Assembly (NCBI RefSeq): GCF_003206045.1
Contig: NZ_PZJM01000004.1
Span: 409,274-473,273 of the forward strand
Direction of reading: 5' to 3'
Source: Salinicola lusitanus
GTDB lineage: Bacteria; Pseudomonadota; Gammaproteobacteria; Pseudomonadales; Halomonadaceae
Length of the DNA: 64,000 nucleotides
A model generated the notes under the pieces. The model was not told the DNA's origin and did no database searches. It saw nothing but the letters and a program-made list of their open reading frames with translations. Both the position numbers and the translations under genes were made by a program. This document shows positions 36,231 through 44,221 of the stretch, piece by piece. The first letter of the stretch is position 1; each line of letters starts with the position of its first letter.

Positions 36231-36779
36231 TTAATCGCGGAAGCGCTGCTGCATGTCGGGCCAGAGCGCGACGAAAGCGGCCTCGAGACTGGCGTACTCG
36301 TCGCGCAACCAGGGCGTCAACGCGGCGAGTTGATTGGGACCGCGCAGCCGCTGGCCGATGCCGGCGATGGCACGGCAAGTGAAGTCGAAGTCGGCGTAGC
36401 GCTGCAGCCAGTTGCCATCGATCATCGCCGGCACCAGGCCCTCGAGCCGCGAGGGCGCCGGCCGTGCTCCGAGCACCCGATAGCAGCGCTCGACCAGCCT
36501 GGCGTCCGGGTGACGGCTGGCCAGGAAGTGGTCCCAGACCAGGTCCAGCGCAATTCCGGCAAAACGCCGCTGGGCCTGCGGCGCCATTCGCAGCAGGTGC
36601 AGTACCTCCGCATGACGATCGATGGCGGCATCCACCTGGCGATGGTGACGGATGCCCGCGGCCACGGCCGGCGGCCATGACGCCAGATGCGCGCCCTTGA
36701 TCCCGTCGGCAACCAGGTTGCCATAGAGGAAGTCGTCGCTGCCTTGACGTGAGAGCCAGGCGTGGGCAAGAAAGTTCAT
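36231..36779 (-). CDS. acpH: Acyl carrier protein phosphodiesterase
   Basis: Removes the phosphopantetheine arm from acyl carrier protein. 182 residues with the family start MNFLAHAWLSRQGSDDFLYGN, HHRQVDAAIDRH and LDLVWDHFLA. It converges with moeA by seven bases and follows tusE. Confidence 0.9.
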   Translation of the reverse strand: MNFLAHAWLSRQGSDDFLYGNLVADGIKGAHLASWPPAVAAGIRHHRQVDAAIDRHAEVLHLLRMAPQAQRRFAGIALDLVWDHFLASRHPDARLVERCYRVLGARPAPSRLEGLVPAMIDGNWLQRYADFDFTCRAIAGIGQRLRGPNQLAALTPWLRDEYASLEAAFVALWPDMQQRFRD

Positions 36780-36799
36780 GGCGGGAATCGTTGGTGATC

Positions 36800-37150
36800 C
36801 TAGAGGCAGTTGGTCGGCTTGGGCAGCCCGGCCAGGCGGGCACCGACCTTGGCCGGGCTGTCGGGGAACAGCCGCATCAGATAGATCGAGTTGCCCTTCT
36901 CTTCACCCAGGGCCTGTTTCACCGCCTTGACCAGCGGGCGCATGGCTGGCGCCGCCTCGAAGCGCTGGTAGAAATCACGCAGCACTCCGATGATCTCCCA
37001 ATGGGCGGGCGTCAGCTCGCGTCCCTCGTCCGCGGCCAACGCTTCGGCGACGCGTTCCGACCAGTCGTCGAGCGAGACCAGGTAGCCCTCGGGATCGAGA
37101 GCGACGGGATGCCCCTCCACCATCAAGGTTCTTGCCGTCCTGGTCGCCAT
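36800..37150 (-). CDS. tusE: TusE/DsrC-family sulfurtransferase
   Basis: 116 residues. Last sulfur carrier in the Tus relay that feeds MnmA for 2-thiouridine at tRNA position 34. The C-terminal cysteine, second from the end (PTNCL), is the active one. Overlaps tusB at the ATGA junction. Confidence 0.92.
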   Translation of the reverse strand: MATRTARTLMVEGHPVALDPEGYLVSLDDWSERVAEALAADEGRELTPAHWEIIGVLRDFYQRFEAAPAMRPLVKAVKQALGEEKGNSIYLMRLFPDSPAKVGARLAGLPKPTNCL

Positions 37151-37440
37151 CAGAACCAGCTCACGCAGCGTTCGTGGGTCTCCGTCAGCGCCAGGAAGCC
37201 GTTCATGTCGACGATTTCGACGGAAGGATCGACCCGCTCGGCCAGCCCTCGGGCAACCAGATCCTCCTGGAGCACGGATACCCGCCCGCCAAAGGGTTCG
37301 AGCGCAGCGCCGGCCGAAGGCTGCGCCGCGTAGCAGGCATCCTCGATCAGCAGCAGGTGGTCGTCCGCGCCGAAAGCTTCGCTCAAATCCTGGTAGGTGG
37401 CGGTCGATCGAGGGGAGCGGTTGAGCAGATGCAGCATCAT
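37150..37440 (-). CDS. tusB: Sulfur relay subunit TusB/DsrH
   Basis: 96 residues. Starts MMLHLLNRSP with two adjacent ATGs (37440, 37437) and has the TusB pattern LLLIEDACYA and VLQEDLVARGL. It forms the TusBCD hexamer with the two genes upstream. Confidence 0.88.
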   Translation of the reverse strand: MMLHLLNRSPRSTATYQDLSEAFGADDHLLLIEDACYAAQPSAGAALEPFGGRVSVLQEDLVARGLAERVDPSVEIVDMNGFLALTETHERCVSWF

Positions 37441-37456
37441 GAGCGTCGTTCCGAGC

Positions 37457-37843
37457 CTAGAAAATCAGGGTATGGGGGTGGCACTGAAGGAGTTCCACCA
37501 TGGCGCTGGCTTCCAAGGGTACCACCGGCAACATCAGGTCGTCCGTCGAGAGACCGCGCTCGCGCAGCCCCCTGGCGCTGACCCACAGCGTATCGATGTC
37601 GTACATCTCCAGCATGGCGAGCTGCGGATGGGTGCCCTTCTGGCCCAGGGCGCCGGCCTGTTGCCCCTTCAACAGCGCGTAGATGCCATCTCCCTGGAAC
37701 AGCAGACCGACGCGCTGGCCGAACGCCGCCGCAACCAGCGCCACATCCAGACCTTCGCGCAGCCATTGGGTGCCGTGGGGTGGGTGGCGCAGCACCACCA
37801 GCAGATCCTGCGGCACGGGGCGGGAGCCAGAAACGTCGATCAT
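37457..37843 (-). CDS. tusC: Sulfur relay subunit TusC/DsrF
   Basis: 128 residues; LLVVLRHPPHGTQWLREGLDVALVAAAFGQ is the DsrE/F-fold core. Part of the TusBCD complex. Overlaps tusD by four bases. Confidence 0.9.
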   Translation of the reverse strand: MIDVSGSRPVPQDLLVVLRHPPHGTQWLREGLDVALVAAAFGQRVGLLFQGDGIYALLKGQQAGALGQKGTHPQLAMLEMYDIDTLWVSARGLRERGLSTDDLMLPVVPLEASAMVELLQCHPHTLIF

Positions 37844-38235
37844 GGCGCGAAGGTGATCATTCGATCACTGGTCAGCATGGCATCGACCAGTTGGCCGACC
37901 CCCGTCAACTCGAAGGGCGCTTCGAGGCTATGCGACATCGCACCATGGCGGCTGGCTTCGCCGACGTCCAGCAGCCCGCGGCGCAATCCGGCTGCCACGC
38001 AGACCAGCAGTTCCGTGCCATGCTCGCGGTGAAGCCGTTTCCAGCCATCGGCCAGGTGGACCTCGTCCTGCGGTGGCGCCATCAGGGCCGAAGCGTTATG
38101 GACGCCATCGTGATAGAAAAAGACCGTTTTCATTCGGTGACCGTTCGCCACGACGGTATCGGCGAAGCGTAACGCCGACAACGCCGCCTGATGACTGTAA
38201 GGCGCGGCATGTAGCAGTAATGCGTAATTGAGCAT
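37840..38235 (-). CDS. tusD: Sulfur relay subunit TusD/DsrE
   Basis: 131 residues. The probable active cysteine is in LLVCVAAGLRRG (about residue 78). It accepts sulfur from TusA and passes it to TusE. First gene of tusDCBE; 63 bases after a terminator that ends yccA. Confidence 0.92.
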   Translation of the reverse strand: MLNYALLLHAAPYSHQAALSALRFADTVVANGHRMKTVFFYHDGVHNASALMAPPQDEVHLADGWKRLHREHGTELLVCVAAGLRRGLLDVGEASRHGAMSHSLEAPFELTGVGQLVDAMLTSDRMITFAP

Positions 38236-38297
38236 GACGACCGATGATTCCGTGCAAGCTGCCGGGAGAAGTCTGGCATGCTCATGGTATCAAACGG

Positions 38298-38323
38298 CGA
38301 GGCCCCACCGTAGTGGGGCCTCG
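38298..38323 (-). terminator. Terminator between yccA and tusD
   Basis: CGAGGCCCCAC/GTGGGGCCTCG hairpin with a CGTA loop; on the minus strand it is followed by GCCGTTTG, so the T-tract is short. It separates yccA from tusD. Confidence 0.65.
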
Positions 38324-38349
38324 TTTGCGTCGATACCACGCCAAGGAGA

Positions 38350-39021
38350 TCAGTCGCGAGACATGACACCCAGGATCGACAGCAGACTGATGAATAGATT
38401 GTAGATCGAGACGTAGAGCGTGACGGTTGCCAGGATATAGTTGGTCTCCCCGGCGCGATTCACGATCTCGCTGGTCTGGTACAGAATCGCCGCCGACGAG
38501 AACAGCACGAAACCGGCGGAGACTGCCAGCGCCAGGCCCGGGATGTTGAAGATCAGCGCAGCGACCATGGCCAGTACCAGCACGATGGCGCCCGCCATCA
38601 TGAAGTTACCCAGGAAGCTGAAGTCCTTGCGCGTGATCAGCGCCACGGCCGACAGCCCCAGGAAGGTGGCCGCGGTCATGCCCAGCGCCGTCATCACCAG
38701 CTGCGCGCCGTTGGGAATCGACAGGTAGAGGTCGATGATCGGCCCCAGCGTGAAACCCATGAAACCGGTGAAGGCGAAGATCGCCGCGATGCCGGCACCG
38801 GAGTTGGCGGTCTTGTGGACCAGGAACATCAGGCCATAGGCACCGATGAAGAACACGAAGATGTTGAGCTGCGTGACGCCCATCGCCATGGCGACGCCGG
38901 CGGTCACGGCGGAGAATAGCAGTGTCATGGCCAGCAACATGTAGGTGTTGCGCAACACCTTGTTGGTGCTGACCGCACTCGATCGGCGATCGGTGATGTC
39001 GTGCGACGTTCGATAATCCAT
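38350..39021 (-). CDS. yccA: Bax inhibitor-1 family membrane protein YccA
   Basis: 223 residues with seven predicted helices; signature FTGFMGFTLGPIIDLYLSIPNG. In E. coli YccA is a substrate and modulator of FtsH. Its place between tusBCDE and tRNA-Ser(UGA) is as in enterobacteria. Confidence 0.92.
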   Translation of the reverse strand: MDYRTSHDITDRRSSAVSTNKVLRNTYMLLAMTLLFSAVTAGVAMAMGVTQLNIFVFFIGAYGLMFLVHKTANSGAGIAAIFAFTGFMGFTLGPIIDLYLSIPNGAQLVMTALGMTAATFLGLSAVALITRKDFSFLGNFMMAGAIVLVLAMVAALIFNIPGLALAVSAGFVLFSSAAILYQTSEIVNRAGETNYILATVTLYVSIYNLFISLLSILGVMSRD

Positions 39022-39143
39022 TTGTCGTCCCCTCAGTTCTGTTGAAACTCACCCGTAGACCAGAATGCCCTTGCAAAGTTCCCCTGACAAGCGTTATACG
39101 CTCACCGCAAAGCGAAATAACTCCTTGAAAGCTAAAGAACCTA

Positions 39144-39171
39144 TTGACGCGCCCCAATAAGCTGGTAGTAT
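39144..39171 (+). promoter_or_regulatory. Promoter of tRNA-Ser
   Basis: TTGACG (39144-39149), 16-base spacer, TAGTAT (39166-39171), then a G+C-rich discriminator (CCCCGCCG), as usual for stable-RNA genes. The tRNA begins 15 bases on. Confidence 0.7.
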
Positions 39172-39186
39172 TCCCCGCCGTAAGCC

Positions 39187-39277
39187 GGAGGGATGGCAGA
39201 GCGGTTGAATGCACCGGTCTTGAAAACCGGCGTAGGTTAATAGCCTACCCAGGGTTCGAATCCCTGTCCCTCCGCCA
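39187..39277 (+). tRNA. serT: tRNA-Ser (anticodon UGA)
   Basis: 91 bases including encoded CCA. The acceptor stem GGAGGGA pairs with TCCCTCC, the anticodon loop is CTTGAAA with TGA at 39221-39223, a long variable arm is present (serine type), and the T-loop is GGTTCGAATCC. It is the likely attachment site of the prophage on its right. Confidence 0.97.
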
Positions 39278-39288
39278 CCTTACATTCG

Positions 39289-39323
39289 AAAGCCCCGACA
39301 GCCTCATCGCTGCGGGGCTTTTT
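39289..39323. terminator. Bidirectional terminator after tRNA-Ser and int
   Basis: AAAGCCCCG (39289-39297) pairs with CGGGGCTTT (39313-39321), with a small inner CAGC/GCTG stem and a run of five Ts (39319-39323). It serves the tRNA on the plus strand and the converging int gene on the minus strand. Confidence 0.8.
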
Positions 39324-39337
39324 CGTTTCTGACCGTG

Positions 39338-40432
39338 TCAAATCGCCCTCTTCTTCCTCCCAATCAGAGACTCGATAGCATGCACCGGTCTTTCGGTGTG
39401 ACTGGATTGTGATTGGAGTTTGGCGACTGCGTCCCTGGCTCGATGCGGCGCAAGGTGAGCGTACTTCTCGGTCATCGTAATCGTTGAGTGCCCCAGTACG
39501 TCCTTCACATCTGCCAACGGCACGCCCTCCGATACCATCCATGATGCCGCGGTGTGTCGTAGATCATGAATCCGGAAATCTCTGATCGGCACCGCCCGGC
39601 ATGCGGCCTGGAAGATGTTTCGGGGATTCATGTACCGGCTGCCATCTCGCTTACTGAATACCCATGGCGTACCCGGGCAGTGCCTGGCGATCCACGAAGC
39701 TCTCCGCTTCAGGCACCTCACGGCGACGTCGTTAAGCGGCACGGTTCGTCGTTTCGCCGACTTGTTGTCCTCTGATTCCAGTGTGATCAGATTGTGATTG
39801 AAGTCGACCCGGCGCCACTCCAGCTTGAGCAGCTCGTTCTTCCGGCATCCGGTGTTCAGTGAGAGTTCGATGAAGTCGCGCAAGCGATCTCCCTCCCTCA
39901 TCTCTACCGCCTTCTGCATCAACCTTGCCGCCTCGGCGCGCGTGATCCAGCGAACGCGCCCTTCTGGCTCCCGAAGCATCCGCCCCCGTACTGGATTGGG
40001 CAGCTTCCATTCCAGATGGACAATCGCGTGATTGATCATAGCGGCGAGAATCGACAGCTCGCGGTTGATCGTCGAGTCAGTCACACCGTGGCCGCGCCGC
40101 CAGTCGATGAAGCCGCGAACGTCCTTGCCGCAGAGACCATTCATTGAGAAGCCCCCGAAATGGTCATAGAGCTTCCCGACTCGCAGCTTGATGTCCGGAA
40201 GCGACCGCTTGTTGGCCGAGGCCAGCAGAAACTCTGCCGCGACCTCCTCAAACGGATGCTCCGGTTCTTCTCCCCATGCAGATTGTCTAAAGAGCTGCGC
40301 ACGCCACTGCCCTTCCAGGGCGTCGGCCTCGCGCTTATCTACCGTCCGAGTAGAACGTCTAATCGGTTTCCCCCCTGCTGGAGGGGTGATGCTGACCCAC
40401 CAGTAAGGCGATCCCGGTCGTTTGTATGGCAT
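39338..40432 (-). CDS. int: Phage tyrosine integrase
   Basis: 364 residues. An N-terminal DNA-binding region and SAM-like core-binding domain precede the catalytic domain: Arg in NTGCRKNELLKL, HDLRHTAAS (His-x-x-Arg), GHST and the nucleophile Tyr in EKYAH. It integrates the phage at tRNA-Ser. The ATG at 40432 has AAGGA six bases upstream and lies within the xis gene (94-base overlap). Confidence 0.95.
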   Translation of the reverse strand: MPYKRPGSPYWWVSITPPAGGKPIRRSTRTVDKREADALEGQWRAQLFRQSAWGEEPEHPFEEVAAEFLLASANKRSLPDIKLRVGKLYDHFGGFSMNGLCGKDVRGFIDWRRGHGVTDSTINRELSILAAMINHAIVHLEWKLPNPVRGRMLREPEGRVRWITRAEAARLMQKAVEMREGDRLRDFIELSLNTGCRKNELLKLEWRRVDFNHNLITLESEDNKSAKRRTVPLNDVAVRCLKRRASWIARHCPGTPWVFSKRDGSRYMNPRNIFQAACRAVPIRDFRIHDLRHTAASWMVSEGVPLADVKDVLGHSTITMTEKYAHLAPHRARDAVAKLQSQSSHTERPVHAIESLIGRKKRAI

Positions 40433-40650
40433 GTCATCCTTCTCCCTTCTGACACGCCGGGCGCACCGGTATGTTGTGATTCCGGTGCATCGGCGTCAAT
40501 CTGCTCCCGTAGCTGTCCCAGATGAACCATCCGGCGCGATCCCAGCCATACCCAGGGAATTGATCCGTCATCCATTCGCCGGCTCACTGTGCTTCGATCA
40601 CAGCCGAGCAGCTTTGCCGCCTGGGTAGCGCTTGCGAGCCATTGCTCCAT
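40339..40650 (-). CDS. Excisionase-like helix-turn-helix protein
   Basis: 103 residues. MEQWLASATQAAKLLGCDRSTVSRRMDDG followed by WLGSRRMVHLGQL is a MerR/excisionase-type winged helix; the tail of about 50 residues is low-complexity and overlaps int. GGAGG precedes the ATG, so it is a real gene. The location before int supports a role as excision factor. Confidence 0.7.
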   Translation of the reverse strand: MEQWLASATQAAKLLGCDRSTVSRRMDDGSIPWVWLGSRRMVHLGQLREQIDADAPESQHTGAPGVSEGRRMTCHTNDRDRLTGGSASPLQQGGNRLDVLLGR

Positions 40651-40666
40651 TTAATCCTCCAGGCAC

Positions 40667-40687
40667 AAAAAAACCGGCAAGCGCCGG
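40667..40687 (-). terminator. Minus-strand intrinsic terminator just before xis
   Basis: On the minus strand CCGGC-GCTT-GCCGG is followed by seven Ts. It lies 17 bases before the xis start, so leftward transcripts from the early arm must read through it to express xis and int. Confidence 0.75.
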
Positions 40688-40755
40688 CAGGTTGAATATT
40701 CAAAGGTGGGTCGTGTTTACTCTCTACTGATCCAAGCTTGTAAGGCCCGCTTCCC

Positions 40756-40983
40756 ATGCGAATCCCGTATCTCTTGCTACTCCCAATCGCGCTTGGCGCA
40801 TGCTCCGCACAACAGGAAGAGCCCAAGGCAGGAATGCCAAACCCTGCGTCGGCCTACTGTGAAAAACAGGGCGGATCGCTTGAGATTCAGCAGACGGCAG
40901 ACGGCGCAATCGGCATGTGCACGCTGCCGGATGGCACCCAGGTCGAGGAGTGGGATCTGTACCGACGAGCCCATGCGGGATAA
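40756..40983 (+). CDS. DUF333 lipoprotein (cargo gene)
   Basis: 75 residues: signal with lipobox (LGACS), then the DUF333 domain: NPASAYCEKQGGSLEI and MCTLPDGTQVEEWDLYRR. DUF333 lipoproteins occur in many proteobacterial chromosomes; function unclear. It points against the leftward operon and converges with the next gene by three bases. AAGG precedes the ATG. A lysogen-expressed envelope moron is likely. Confidence 0.8.
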   Translation: MRIPYLLLLPIALGACSAQQEEPKAGMPNPASAYCEKQGGSLEIQQTADGAIGMCTLPDGTQVEEWDLYRRAHAG

Positions 40984-40986
40984 GCC

Positions 40987-41202
40987 TCACTCCTTCCGCG
41001 GTCGCCCGCGCGGCCCAATCGGCTTCTCGGTAGCGATGCGTATCGCGTCGTCGCGGCTATGGCCGGCTTTTTGGAGTAGGTGAACACGGCTCTTGAGCGT
41101 GCCCAGCGCCATGCCGTGTCGGTGAGCAATAGCCCGCAGGCTGTTCGGGTTTTGCTCATGGTGCTTCCGGCCGACTGGCCGGTCGTATTTACCGATCTTC
41201 AT
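40987..41202 (-). CDS. Small phage protein with HTH-like pattern
   Basis: 71 residues from the ATG at 41202, which has AGGGAG upstream; a reading from 41532 is excluded because it only mirrors the next gene. The sequence NPNSLRAIAHRHGMALGTLKSRVHLLQKAG looks like a helix-turn-helix; the end (GPRGRPRKE) is basic. Starts inside the J-domain gene by four bases. Confidence 0.65.
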   Translation of the reverse strand: MKIGKYDRPVGRKHHEQNPNSLRAIAHRHGMALGTLKSRVHLLQKAGHSRDDAIRIATEKPIGPRGRPRKE

Positions 41203-41852
41203 TGCTCCCTCCCCAGCTCTGCCTCCGCCTGGCGCCACGCCTCTTGCACTGCGTGGAAAGCGTCGGCACTTCCGCCGCGATCCGGGTGGGTCTCGCGCAG
41301 CTTTCGGCGATACGCTGCCTGCACTTTTGTCAGGTGCTGGCTGTCGGTGTCGAGAACCGTGCGCCAGTGCGGTCGCCCCATCGCCTCCGGGCTTGCCAAC
41401 TGCGCGAACCCGGTAAACGCCGCGCGCATCAGGCCAGCGTCGTGTCGCTCGATGGTGCGCAGCGACTCGATCACGTCTGCGATGGCCGCCAGGTTGTCGG
41501 CGATCCTGGTATAGACGTCGCAAGGGATGCACTGCTGCTGGCCGTCCAGTTCAAAATAGACCGCGGCGCCCGGGTCTTTCGGCTCACGCTGGCCAGAGCG
41601 CGGCAATCCGTCATTCCGAAGCGCCAAGTCTGAGCTGATAATGATAGTGTCCGGCGGCACCCGGTAGGGATGGCCTGCCCGGGTGTATCGATCCAGGGCA
41701 GAAAGCACGCGGGTTCGGCCCTCGGCCAGTGTCAGCTCCTTGAGGCCCCAGCCGTTCGAATTACGCTTTCCAAAGCGGCCGGGCTTGCGGTCGCTCGGTA
41801 GCGTTCGAGGCTTGCCCGGCGGCCAGCAGAGCGGCGAGGCGGTGATGGTCAT
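41199..41852 (-). CDS. Phage protein with C-terminal J domain
   Basis: 217 residues. The N-terminal 160 are not recognised; the last about 45 form a truncated J-domain with the HPD motif: VQAAYRRKLRETHPDRGGSADAFHAVQEAW. J domains recruit DnaK; a phage copy may direct host chaperones to replication or head proteins. Overlaps its neighbours by four bases on each side. Confidence 0.7.
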   Translation of the reverse strand: MTITASPLCWPPGKPRTLPSDRKPGRFGKRNSNGWGLKELTLAEGRTRVLSALDRYTRAGHPYRVPPDTIIISSDLALRNDGLPRSGQREPKDPGAAVYFELDGQQQCIPCDVYTRIADNLAAIADVIESLRTIERHDAGLMRAAFTGFAQLASPEAMGRPHWRTVLDTDSQHLTKVQAAYRRKLRETHPDRGGSADAFHAVQEAWRQAEAELGREQ

Positions 41853-42112
41853 GAATTGCCTCCCAAGCTATTCAGGATTCGGTCGACTTCTCCAACGGCT
41901 ATCTGGGCCGCGGCATAGTCAGCAGCGATTGCCTTGTGCATTCCTCCTTCTATCGACCGATTCGCCTTCTGATACAGCCCGGCGTGGCGCATGCAGCCAT
42001 CGAACAGTTCACCTCTCGATTTACGGAACAGGGCCGCCGAGCTGTCTTCCAACACGCAAACGCCGGCGATGGCCGGCGCGAATTGGTTGGTGTAGGTGGT
42101 CGTGGTGGTCAT
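41849..42112 (-). CDS. Hypothetical phage protein
   Basis: 87 residues from the ATG at 42112 (MTTTTTYTNQFAPAIAGVCVLED). The middle has SAALFRKSRGELFDGC. No family recognised. It is supported by tight coupling with both neighbours (four-base overlaps). Confidence 0.6.
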   Translation of the reverse strand: MTTTTTYTNQFAPAIAGVCVLEDSSAALFRKSRGELFDGCMRHAGLYQKANRSIEGGMHKAIAADYAAAQIAVGEVDRILNSLGGNS

Positions 42113-42798
42113 GCGGTCACCTCGCTCGGCTCGGCTACGCGGAACTCGACGACCCAGGCCCAGGGGTTGGCAGCCCAACTGCCGGTGCCGTTGATGGATT
42201 CCCAAAGCTCCTTGAATGCGTGGCGAGGGTCTGAGTATCTGACTTGAGCGTCAGGGGCGGAGCGGTATGCCATGTCGTCGAGATAGAATTCAGACACTCG
42301 CCAGTCATAGCGCTCTGCGAATAGACCCTCGCGACAAGCATCAACTTTGCTGATCTCCTGCAGCCGTTCGACGCGGACGGTGCTGACATCGAGCAAGATG
42401 CGCGATGCATGTCGAGGCATGAACAGTGAGGGGCGTTTGTGCCAAGCTGGCGATACTCCGAACCGAGTGCCGATCGGTACGGGCTGCTTGAACTGGTAGC
42501 TCTTGCCGCATTCCAGCGTCATATCGATGAAGTGCCAAGCGTCACGCCCTTTCTTCGCGTCGAATTGGGTTTCCCAGCGCCCCCATGCCCAGTGTGATTC
42601 TTTGACGTAGAGCCGGTCGCCGGGCTGGCCGTAGGGGCACGCCATCGCAGCGTTCGGGTCTTCGATGTGCCATTGTTTTCCCGCGCGTTGCACGCGGCCG
42701 GCGGCGTTTATCTTCACCGCCCGCCGCGTCTGCGTCTTCCTCCCCTCGAGCAAGGCTCGGACCATATCGCCGCTGAATAGAATCGGTCGTTCTTTCAT
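42109..42798 (-). CDS. Phage protein of the ASCH-like early-region family
   Basis: 229 residues from the ATG at 42798. The start MKERPILFSGDMVRALLEGRKTQTRRAVK and the segment CPYGQPGDRLYVKESHWAWG match a common phage early gene family with an ASCH/PUA-like core, probably RNA- or nucleotide-binding. Function unknown. Confidence 0.75.
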   Translation of the reverse strand: MKERPILFSGDMVRALLEGRKTQTRRAVKINAAGRVQRAGKQWHIEDPNAAMACPYGQPGDRLYVKESHWAWGRWETQFDAKKGRDAWHFIDMTLECGKSYQFKQPVPIGTRFGVSPAWHKRPSLFMPRHASRILLDVSTVRVERLQEISKVDACREGLFAERYDWRVSEFYLDDMAYRSAPDAQVRYSDPRHAFKELWESINGTGSWAANPWAWVVEFRVAEPSEVTA

Positions 42799-43730
42799 GG
42801 CGTCATCTCCGTCGATGCGTGCGGCTCGGCCTCGCCACCCAGCCACTCGATCAGCATGGCGACCATCTTCGACATTGCGTCACTCCACAGCGCGAAGTCC
42901 GTTTCGAGCCGGATGGCGGGATCGTCGCCGTCATCCGCCTGGCTGGCTTCATCCAGCAGCGCGTCGTCGAACTGCAGTCCTTTGATGCTCAGATCGTCGT
43001 GAAGCTGGAACCGGGCCAGCCCCTCGATGCCGATGCCCATCTTTGCCGCCAGGCGACCGTTCTCGAGCAGCGACTGCATTTCCTCGCTGTCGAGATCGAC
43101 CGACTTGGCTCGCAGTACGCCGTCGTCCTCCGCGGCGCGCAGCTCCACCTGATCGCCCAGTAGCAGACTGACCGGCCGGCTGCCCGGATCACTCAGCCAT
43201 TGCGTCATGCCGCGCGAGGGCGGCGTCTTGGTTGCCAACGGCGTCACTTTCAGCGAGCCCAGCGACTGACGCAGCAGATCCAGGGCTTCTTCTGCCGCTT
43301 GCCGGCTGCCGGCATTGATACCGATGATGCGGTTTGCGGTGTTCCACCAGACGTCGATACGCTTGGTGCGGGTGAAGGCCTGGGGTAGCAGCTCTTCCAG
43401 CACCTGCTCTTTGAGCAACTGGCGCTCGCGGCGGGACAAGGGCTGGCCCTCGGCGGCTTCACGGGCTTCCGCTCGCTCGGCGACCTCCTCATTGATCACC
43501 GCCGCGGGCAGTAGGCGCTCCTGCTTGAGCATCGTGATAAGGATGTGCCGCTGGATCTCATGGGAAAGCGCTTCGCTCCGTTTGCCGGCCGGCGGTGCCC
43601 AGCCGACTCGGCGGGCTTCTCGTGGCGACACAGAGCGGAACCGGAATTCGGCGAGTGTCTCATCGAAAGCGACGGTGTCGGGGGTATCCTGGCCGCTGAC
43701 GAGGTAGAGGTAAAAAGCTTTGGGGAACAT
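42795..43730 (-). CDS. rdgC: Recombination-associated protein RdgC (phage copy)
   Basis: 311 residues. Ring-forming DNA-binding protein that limits RecA; the start MFPKAFYLYLVSGQ differs from the chromosomal form (MWFKNLRIY) but the GWAPP loop, the KQERLLPAAVINE helix and the C-terminal IRLETDFALWSDAMSKMV follow the family. GGAG precedes the ATG at 43730. It lies in the leftward recombination arm. Confidence 0.88.
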   Translation of the reverse strand: MFPKAFYLYLVSGQDTPDTVAFDETLAEFRFRSVSPREARRVGWAPPAGKRSEALSHEIQRHILITMLKQERLLPAAVINEEVAERAEAREAAEGQPLSRRERQLLKEQVLEELLPQAFTRTKRIDVWWNTANRIIGINAGSRQAAEEALDLLRQSLGSLKVTPLATKTPPSRGMTQWLSDPGSRPVSLLLGDQVELRAAEDDGVLRAKSVDLDSEEMQSLLENGRLAAKMGIGIEGLARFQLHDDLSIKGLQFDDALLDEASQADDGDDPAIRLETDFALWSDAMSKMVAMLIEWLGGEAEPHASTEMTP

Positions 43731-43822
43731 GGCAAAACTCCGATCGTTGAAGATGTCGCCATCTCATTGGCGGTTTATGTTGCGGGTCCGTAATATGCGG
43801 ATATGGAACTAGGAGGACTGTG

Positions 43823-44212
43823 ATGAAGGGCATGGGAAAAAAATTGGTAATAGCTGTCTTTGCCTTAACGGCGTCGAGCTCATCGGTTTTTGCAGCCGGG
43901 ATGGAATGCAATCGAGCGAATATGGATAAGCAAATAAACGAAAGCTCCGACCTGATAGTCGCCTACATGGAAAATTCTCCAGACGAATATGAAGTCAGGC
44001 AGGACATAAAGGCGCTAATGCGGGCCTACGAAGATAGAGATGGCTATGTGGACACGACCGACGAGTTCACTAAATTGCTTGACGATCCCGAGCGGCAGCC
44101 CACCCAACTGGCATGTGATCAAGTTGAAGATGTCTACGAGATTTACCAGCAATACATCAAGGCAGAAGGCCAAACTCGTGATATCGAAAAGCTCTTCGAG
44201 GGTGATAGTTAA
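43823..44212 (+). CDS. Small secreted protein (cargo gene)
   Basis: 129 residues with a clear signal peptide (KKLVIAVFALTASSSSVFAAG) and a mature part of about 105 residues that is acidic, with two cysteines. No family recognised. AGGAGG lies six bases before the ATG at 43823. It stands opposite the leftward genes and has lower G+C than they do, so it is likely a recently acquired moron. Confidence 0.7.
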   Translation: MKGMGKKLVIAVFALTASSSSVFAAGMECNRANMDKQINESSDLIVAYMENSPDEYEVRQDIKALMRAYEDRDGYVDTTDEFTKLLDDPERQPTQLACDQVEDVYEIYQQYIKAEGQTRDIEKLFEGDS

Positions 44213-44221
44213 AGACGGCGG

